From positions 129,530,754 to 129,594,753 of the forward strand of contig CP136061.1 in the NCBI GenBank assembly GCA_032622095.1: DNA of 64,000 bases. The letters run 5' to 3'. Shown here one piece after another: positions 58,316 through 64,000 of this stretch (positions are counted from its first letter, which is position 1; every line of letters begins with the position of its first letter). Both the position numbers and the translations under genes were made by a program. The notes beneath the pieces are model-generated. The model had not been told where the DNA came from, ran no database searches, and saw only the letters and a program-made list of their open reading frames with translations. The DNA comes from Siphonodentalium dalli. Taxonomy: Eukaryota > Mollusca > Scaphopoda > Gadilida > Siphonodentaliidae.

Positions 58316-60481
58316 GCTGCAAGCCAGATTATCACACGCTATGTGTCTAAATGCCCGTTTTGTTTAAATATTATTCAATTGTTATATATGCCTTTAATTT
58401 ATGTTGGTGCGCATGGAAATTTGAAACATGCGCACAATTTGTATTGTATAAATAAACAATTTGTAATGAATTATATGCAAAGAAGCTTTTACATATTAGG
58501 CAATAAACTTATGTATAACAAATTTCCTTTTCGTATCTATATATAAACAAATGGGCGGTCTCTTGGTGCTTGCATTTTTGTACCTCGTTCCTGTCGTGTC
58601 GTGTAGATATTTCTGAAATTGTAGCTGTCTAATGTCAAAATCTAGTGATTATTGTGCGAATGGGTGGTTTCGCCTACTTGTCTAATGTCTTGTTCTTTGA
58701 ACACACAGAAAGAAATCGCATGCAACAATTCCAATCCCGCTTTATATAAGCCATATATCAGTCCATCGTCAAAGCTTCATTGGAAGACTCGCGTAGCAGG
58801 GTTGCGAGTACAAATGCCCTACTGAAGCATAACAGTACGATGATAAAACAAAATCGTTTCATGCAAGACTTGTGGTGATCGCTGGTCGGAGAAGGCCGGC
58901 GCTTCAGATCGAATTTTTTTTTTTTGTACAAATTTCCCAATGTATCCATTTTGTGATCACTATTTTAACTATAACTCTAAATCCGTGTCTTTGGTTCAGT
59001 TCAAGATACAAACCACAATGAACTGTCAGGTTTAAATGAGGTAGTAATCAACGATTTCTGGCCATTTTCACAATTTCGAGTGGTTACTGTACACCATTCT
59101 GCTGCACCACGGTCATTGACAAACAGCACACAATAGACAGAAATGGACTAAGCATTCAACTGTCTGTACTTTGACTGGACTGTCACATCATAAATTGAAT
59201 TATCTCCCTTGGACTGTCCATGCAATGCACCAATTTTTAACCATTGTTTGGCCGAAAGTAGCCATCTTCGGCCCCATGGTTAACCATGACAGAGCGAATG
59301 TCAGTCTATTGTCACCTTGTGAGCAGATATAGAACCTAGATAGATGTAAGATGATATAAAAACTAAAGAAAAGTTATCGTATCAATTTTGAAATTTTGTT
59401 TTGGAACTGCAGAAGACTGTTTTGAAGGGAGATAAATCAAGCTCTTTTCCGGTGTATTACCACATATAGCTGGTCCACACCATGCAGATACGAAACACAT
59501 ACTTCGTAAGTCAAACATCATCCTATTCTGTGAACTATGGTACCTTTATAAAATAATTAAACCATTAAAACAGTACTCACATTAATAACAAATGTCAAAC
59601 TGACAGTTACAGCCCTTATATGCTTAAAATCCTATTTTTCAGCCCTCCTACAAACCCATGAAATCGTGTATGGATACTTGAACTAAAACGCATAATATTG
59701 TCGATGACAGTGTTGTCGTGCAACAACGTGCTTATGTAGCCTAAATTGTTTATTTCAGATGGTTGGAACTAATATTTTGCCTCAATTTCGGTATGTTTGT
59801 TCTGTCAGTCACATGCCCCTCGTTTCGAATTTACAAAACACCATATTTCCACCACGTTGTTTGGCGATATTTGACCAATTTAAGCCCAGAAGCGAACAAT
59901 GGCAAAGCGAATGTCAGCAAATGATCATACCATCGCCCGTTAAAACTATGCTGGCGTTAACCTATATGGGAATCAGAAATAAACCCATCACAGTGGTTGG
60001 CTCTCAAGGCCTTTTCCTTCAGAAATAATGCACCGGTCAAGCAGCCGTCAGAAGAGTTATAAATGCGGATTCTATAGTTTCCCTACACACACACAAGAAG
60101 CGCAGCTCTAATGATTGAGTTACAGTTAACCATGCATATGGCAATATAAAGTATAACCTTATATACGTCGAACGTCTGCGCGTGCCAGGGAATACCCAAA
60201 ACAAATGTGTGTCATAGATCTAACTCAGAACCGAAAGCAGTCAGTTTAATTTTTCAGTAATATATTGATACGCTTAACAACTTATGCATCTATACAATTC
60301 GCTTGTTTAGTTGACATTATACTCAATTTTACACCGCGCACAGTGAACCGAGTTATACTCCAAATTCACGGAGCAAGTGGGAAGCGCCGATGCATGTTGT
60401 GATACGAATTTGAATGCAACGCAAAGTAAACACTTCGTTGCCACTCGAAAACTGTGTTGTAGTACTCGAAAGATCGCCGAG

Positions 60482-60569
60482 CCAATCAAATAGCGTTGAT
60501 TAGGCCGAACAGAGGCCACTACGTTCTTGTAAAAACACCCCCTTCCAGACCCCGTGCAAGTATATAAAT
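60482..60569 (+). promoter_or_regulatory. nanos copy 21 core promoter
   Basis: CCAAT at 60482-60486 and TATATAAAT at 60561-60569. This is the last copy with the complete promoter. Confidence 0.72.
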
Positions 60570-60669
60570 CCAGATTGGTTTCATATCAAACCATATCTTT
60601 CGTTCACTGTCGCTTGATCGTTCTAAATCATAACCATTTCAGTCGAACATTATAGAAATTGCCATCATT

Positions 60670-61302
60670 ATGTCATCAGTTGCAGGCATCGACATGAAAG
60701 GGGGACTTTTTGGTTTCCTCATAGATTCAGCGTTTACGTTCAGTGATCAGGATATTTCACAATCGCATGGGAAAATAACCAGGTCGTGTGTCTCAACAAA
60801 TCTCGAGTACCTTGCTTCAATTCGAGCGAACGCCACAGATGATTTCAATGTGAATGGCACGGATGTCGACCTTGATGACTATGATTCCTACCAAGCTCAA
60901 CTGAGGGGTCACAATGTCAGCAGTTCCATTCTGTTTTCTGTGGGGTGTGATGCAGCGACAGATTCGAAAGACAAGAAAGGAATCAAGCGAGCATGTGCCA
61001 AAGCCGTTCTGCCCCCAAATAAGAGACCGCTAGTGAACAGTTTAAGGAACAAATCAAAAGAATATTGCGTTTTCTGCAAACACAGTAAAAAGCCAGCACG
61101 GTTGTACAAAAGTCACCTGGTAAAAGACGACAATGATGTAGTTACCTGTCCCATTCTCCGACGGTACAAGTGCCCTCTATGTGGTGTTTCTGGTGACAAA
61201 GCTCACACGATCAAGTATTGTCCATCATACGACGGGATATCCATGAGCGTTGCCGTAGCCAGGAGAAGAAAGTTCGACAGCAAGAGAGTCAGATCTTCAT
61301 AA
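60670..61302 (+). CDS. nanos: Nanos-like zinc-finger protein, copy 21 (E111K, V121L)
   Basis: Full-length frame with all eight zinc ligands. Two private missense changes, E111K and V121L, lie in the basic linker before the fingers, flanking the NKRP cluster. E111K adds positive charge, as C109R does in copy 2. The domain itself is unchanged, so RNA binding is expected to be kept. Confidence 0.94.
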   Translation: MSSVAGIDMKGGLFGFLIDSAFTFSDQDISQSHGKITRSCVSTNLEYLASIRANATDDFNVNGTDVDLDDYDSYQAQLRGHNVSSSILFSVGCDAATDSKDKKGIKRACAKAVLPPNKRPLVNSLRNKSKEYCVFCKHSKKPARLYKSHLVKDDNDVVTCPILRRYKCPLCGVSGDKAHTIKYCPSYDGISMSVAVARRRKFDSKRVRSS

Positions 61303-63435
61303 GCTGCAAGCCAGATTAGCACACGCTATGTGTCTAAATGCCCGTTTTGTTTAAATATTATTCAATTGTTATATATGCCTTTAATTTATGTTGGTGCGCA
61401 TGGAAATTTGAAACATGCGCACAATTTGTATTGTATAAATAAACAATTTGTAATGAATTATATGCAAAGAAGCTTTTACATATTAGGCAATAAACTTATG
61501 TATACCAAATTTCCTTTTCGTATCTATATATAAACAAATGGGCGGTTTCTTGGTGCTTGCATTTTTTGTACCTCGTTCCTGTCGTGTCGTGTAGATATTT
61601 CTGAAATTGTAGCTGTCTAATGTCAAAATCTAGTGATTATTGTGCGAATGGGTGGTTTCGCCTACTTGTCTAATGTCTTGTTCTTTGAACACACAGAAAG
61701 AAATCGCATGCAACAATTCCAATCCCGCTTTATATAAGCCATATATCAGTCCATCGTCAAAGCTTCATTGGAAGACTCGCGTAGCAGGGTTGCGAGTACA
61801 AATGCCCTACTGAAGCATAACAGTACGATGATAAAACAAAATCGTTTCATGCAAGACTTGTGGTGATCGCTGGTCGGAGAAGGCCGGCGCTTCAGATCGA
61901 TTTTTGTTTTATTGGTACAAATTTCCCAATGTATCCATTTTGTGATCACTATTTTTACTATAACTCTAAATCCGTGTCTTTGGTTCAGTTCAAGATACAA
62001 ACCACAATGAACTGTCAGGTTTAAATGAGGTAGTAATCAACGATTTCTGGCCATTTTCGCAATTTCGAGTGGTTACTGTACTACACCATTCTGCTGCACC
62101 ACGGTCATTGACAAACAGCACACAATAGACAGAAATGGACTAAGCATTCAACTGTCGGTACTTTGACTGGACTGTCACATCATAAATTGAATTATCTCCC
62201 TTGGACTGTCCATGCAATGCACCAATTTTTAACCATTGTTTGGCCGAAAGTAGCCATCTTCGGCCCCATGGTTAACCATGACAGAGCGAATGTCAGTCTA
62301 TTGTCACCTTGTGAGCAGATATAGAACCTAGATAGATGTAAGATGATATAAAAACTAAAGAAAAATTATCGTATCAATTTTGAAATTTTGTTTTGGAACT
62401 GCAGAAGACTGTTTTGAAGGGAGATAAATCAAGCTCTTTTCCGGTGTATTACCACATAGAGCTGGTCCACACCATGCAGATACGAAACACATACTTCGTA
62501 AGTCAAACATCATCCTATTCTGTGAACTATGGTACCTTTATAAAATAATTAAACCATTAAAACAGTACTCACATTAATAACAAATGTCCAATTGACAGTT
62601 ACAGCCCTTATATGCTTAAAATCCTATTTTTCAGCCCTCCTACAAACCCATGAAATCGTGTATGGATACTTGAACTAAAACGCATAATATTGTCGATGAC
62701 AGTGTTGTCGTGCAACAACGTGCTTATGTAGCCTAAATTGTTTATTTCAGATGGTTGGAACTAATATTTTGCCTCAATTTCGGTATGTTTGTTCTGTCAG
62801 TCACATGCCCCTCGTTTCGAATTTACAAAACACCATATTTCCACCACGTTGTTTGGCGATATTTGACCAATTTAAGCCCAGAAGCGAACAATGGCAAAGC
62901 GAATGTCAGCAAATGATCATACCATCGGCCGTTAGAACTATGCTGGCGTTAACCTATATGGGAATCAGAAATAAACCCATCACAGTGGTTGGCTCTCAAG
63001 GCCTTTTCCTTCAGAAATAATGCACCGGTCAAGCAGCCGTCAGAAGAGTTATAAATGCGGATTCTATAGTTTCCCTACACACACTCAAGAAGCGCAGCTC
63101 TAATGATTGAGTTACAGTTAACCATGCATATGGCAATATAAAGTATAACCTTATATACGTCGAACGTCTGCGCGTGCCAGGGAATACCCAAAACAAATGT
63201 GTGTCATAAATCTAACTCAGAACCGAAAGCAGTCAGTTTAATTTTTCAGTAATATATTGATACGCTTAACAACTTATGCATCTATACAATTCGCTTGTTT
63301 AGTTGACATTATACTCAATTTTACACCGCGCACAGTGAACTGAGTTATACTCCAAATTCACGGAGCAAGTGGGAAGCGCCGATGCATGTTGTGATACGAA
63401 TTTGAATGCAACGCAAAGTAAACACCCCGTGCAAG

Positions 63436-63444
63436 TATATAAAT
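63436..63444 (+). promoter_or_regulatory. nanos copy 22 TATA box, upstream promoter deleted
   Basis: TATATAAAT is retained 109 bases before the ATG, but the 117 bases equivalent to 60434-60550 of unit 21 are missing. The join is at 63425/63426 (AAACAC to CCCGTG), with two bases of microhomology (AC). The CCAAT box and the AATCAA/TTGATT pair are both lost, so expression may be reduced or deregulated. Confidence 0.8.
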
Positions 63445-63544
63445 CCAGATTGGTTTCATATCAAACCATATCTTTCGTTCACTGTCGCTTGATCGTTCTA
63501 AATCAAAACCATTTCAGTCGAACATTATAGAAATTGCCATCATT

Positions 63545-64000
63545 ATGTCATCAGTTGCAGGCATCGACATGAAAGGGGGACTTTTTGGTTTCCTCATAGA
63601 TTCAGCGTTTACGTTCAGTGATCAGGATATTTCACAATCGCATGGGAAAATAACCAGGTCGTGTGTCTCAACAAATCTCGAGTACCTTGCTTCAATTCGA
63701 GCGAACGCCACAGATGATTTCAATGTGAATGCCACGGATGTCGACCTTGATGACTGTGATTCCTACCAAGCTCAACTGAGGGGTCACAATGTCAGCAGTT
63801 CCATTCTGTTTTCTGTGGGGTGTGATGCAGCGACAGATTCGAAAGACAAGAAAGGAATCAAGCGAGCATGTGCCGAAGCCGTTCTGCCCCCAAATAAGAG
63901 ACCGGTAGTGAACAGTTTAAGGAACAAATCAAAAGAATATTGCGTTTTCTGCAAACACAGTAAAAAGCCAGCACGGTTGTACAAAAGTCACCTGGTAAAA
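63545..64000 (+). CDS. nanos: Nanos-like zinc-finger protein, copy 22 (partial)
   Basis: The first 152 codons are present and open; the window ends after K152, so only ligands C133, C136 and H149 are seen. Private missense changes are G63A and Y71C, both in the acidic stretch between residues 57 and 71. Together with the truncated promoter this suggests a less constrained copy, but whether the rest is intact cannot be seen. Confidence 0.88.
   Translation, partial: MSSVAGIDMKGGLFGFLIDSAFTFSDQDISQSHGKITRSCVSTNLEYLASIRANATDDFNVNATDVDLDDCDSYQAQLRGHNVSSSILFSVGCDAATDSKDKKGIKRACAEAVLPPNKRPVVNSLRNKSKEYCVFCKHSKKPARLYKSHLVK

Larger units (their letters stand above)
56680..59666 (+). repeat. Array unit 20 (2987 bp)
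   Basis: It carries CAGACGG at 56770, as in unit 16. It is short because of a short T-rich tract and a small deletion in GTACACCATTC near 59088. Private changes increase from this unit rightward. Confidence 0.98.
59667..62658 (+). repeat. Array unit 21 (2992 bp)
   Basis: This is the last complete unit and is rich in private changes: AAAACT near 59942, CACACAAG near 60090, ATAGATC near 60216, two missense changes in the gene, ACCAAATTTCC near 61503 and a disrupted T-rich tract (TTTTTGTTTTATTGG) near 61901. Confidence 0.98.
1..64000 (+). repeat. Tandem array of ~2.99 kb nanos-bearing units (21 complete, 1 partial)
   Basis: The whole window is made of head-to-tail copies of one unit. Taking base 1 as the phase, units begin at 1, 2930, 5925, 8918, 11849, 14774, 17765, 20760, 23754, 26749, 29743, 32733, 35729, 38713, 41708, 44702, 47697, 50692, 53685, 56680, 59667 and 62659. 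Lengths run from 2925 to 2996, mostly 2993-2996. All units have the same orientation and no unrelated DNA lies between them. Length differences come from a 66-bp presence/absence segment, a T-rich tract and a few small deletions. The array continues past both window ends, so total copy number is unknown. Confidence 0.99.
62659..64000 (+). repeat. Array unit 22 (partial, first 1342 bp)
   Basis: The unit is cut by the window end inside the nanos CDS. It has a 117-bp deletion upstream of the TATA box, a private CATCGGCC near 62925 and two missense changes in the gene. Confidence 0.97.

Noticed and set aside
1-64000. Array as a simple assembly artefact
   Set aside because: Units carry distinct, ordered private variants, indels and recombinant junctions, which a looped or duplicated contig would not produce. 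Local collapse or miscounting of near-identical units remains possible.
1-64000. CRISPR array, rDNA, 5S, tRNA, spliced-leader or histone cluster
   Set aside because: The period is about 3 kb with a protein gene. I saw no short repeat-spacer pattern, rRNA or tRNA signature, histone frame or convincing spliced-leader donor.
1-64000. Retrotransposition as the source of the single-exon copies
   Set aside because: All units share promoter and spacer in head-to-tail order, and no poly(A) tails, target duplications around the gene or reverse transcriptase are present. Tandem duplication explains the array; single-exon nanos genes are known in other animals.

Overview
The window is one uninterrupted tandem array of a unit of about 2.99 kb: 21 complete units and the first 1,342 bases of a 22nd, with array sequence running off both ends. 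Each unit carries one single-exon plus-strand gene for a 210-residue protein ending in a Nanos-type double CCHC zinc finger (C133-X2-C-X12-H-X10-C-X7-C-X2-C-X7-H-X4-C184). Nanos proteins are animal germline translational repressors, so the DNA is nuclear DNA of an animal. The TATA and CCAAT promoter, the AATAAA poly(A) signals and the AT-rich spacers agree with this. Nothing here fixes the species or phylum.

Unit layout, in unit 1 coordinates: 1-815, upstream spacer; 816-903, compact promoter (CCAAT at 816, inverted AATCAA/TTGATT pair, TATATAAAT at 895); about 925-1003, short 5' leader; 1004-1636, nanos CDS; 1637 to about 1845, 3' UTR with AATAAA at 1772 and 1823; about 1846-2346, spacer with a length-variable T-rich tract; 2347-2871, a segment with degenerate terminal inverted repeats that may be an old MITE-like element; then the next unit. 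No second convincing gene, RNA gene, transposase or reverse transcriptase is visible.

Of the 21 complete genes, 17 encode an identical protein, copies 2 and 21 have missense changes, and adjacent copies 12 and 13 share a one-base frameshift that removes the zinc fingers from the main frame. Copy 22 is cut by the window end, carries two missense changes and has lost 117 bp of promoter including the CCAAT box. Units 1, 4 and 5 lack a 66-bp hairpin-forming segment that all other complete units have.

Shared private variants reveal how the array changed: a dimeric duplication (units 7-8 copied as 9-10, offset exactly 5,989), a 2,925-bp period across units 4-6, a chimeric unit 6, and variant patches shared about 9 kb apart (units 15 and 18). 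This fits ongoing unequal crossing-over and gene conversion. The notable point is amplification to at least 22 copies of a germline regulator that animals usually carry in one to a few copies. Dosage, or location on a sex-specific or germline-specific chromosome, are hypotheses the sequence cannot test. All variant comparisons were made by eye, not by full alignment.
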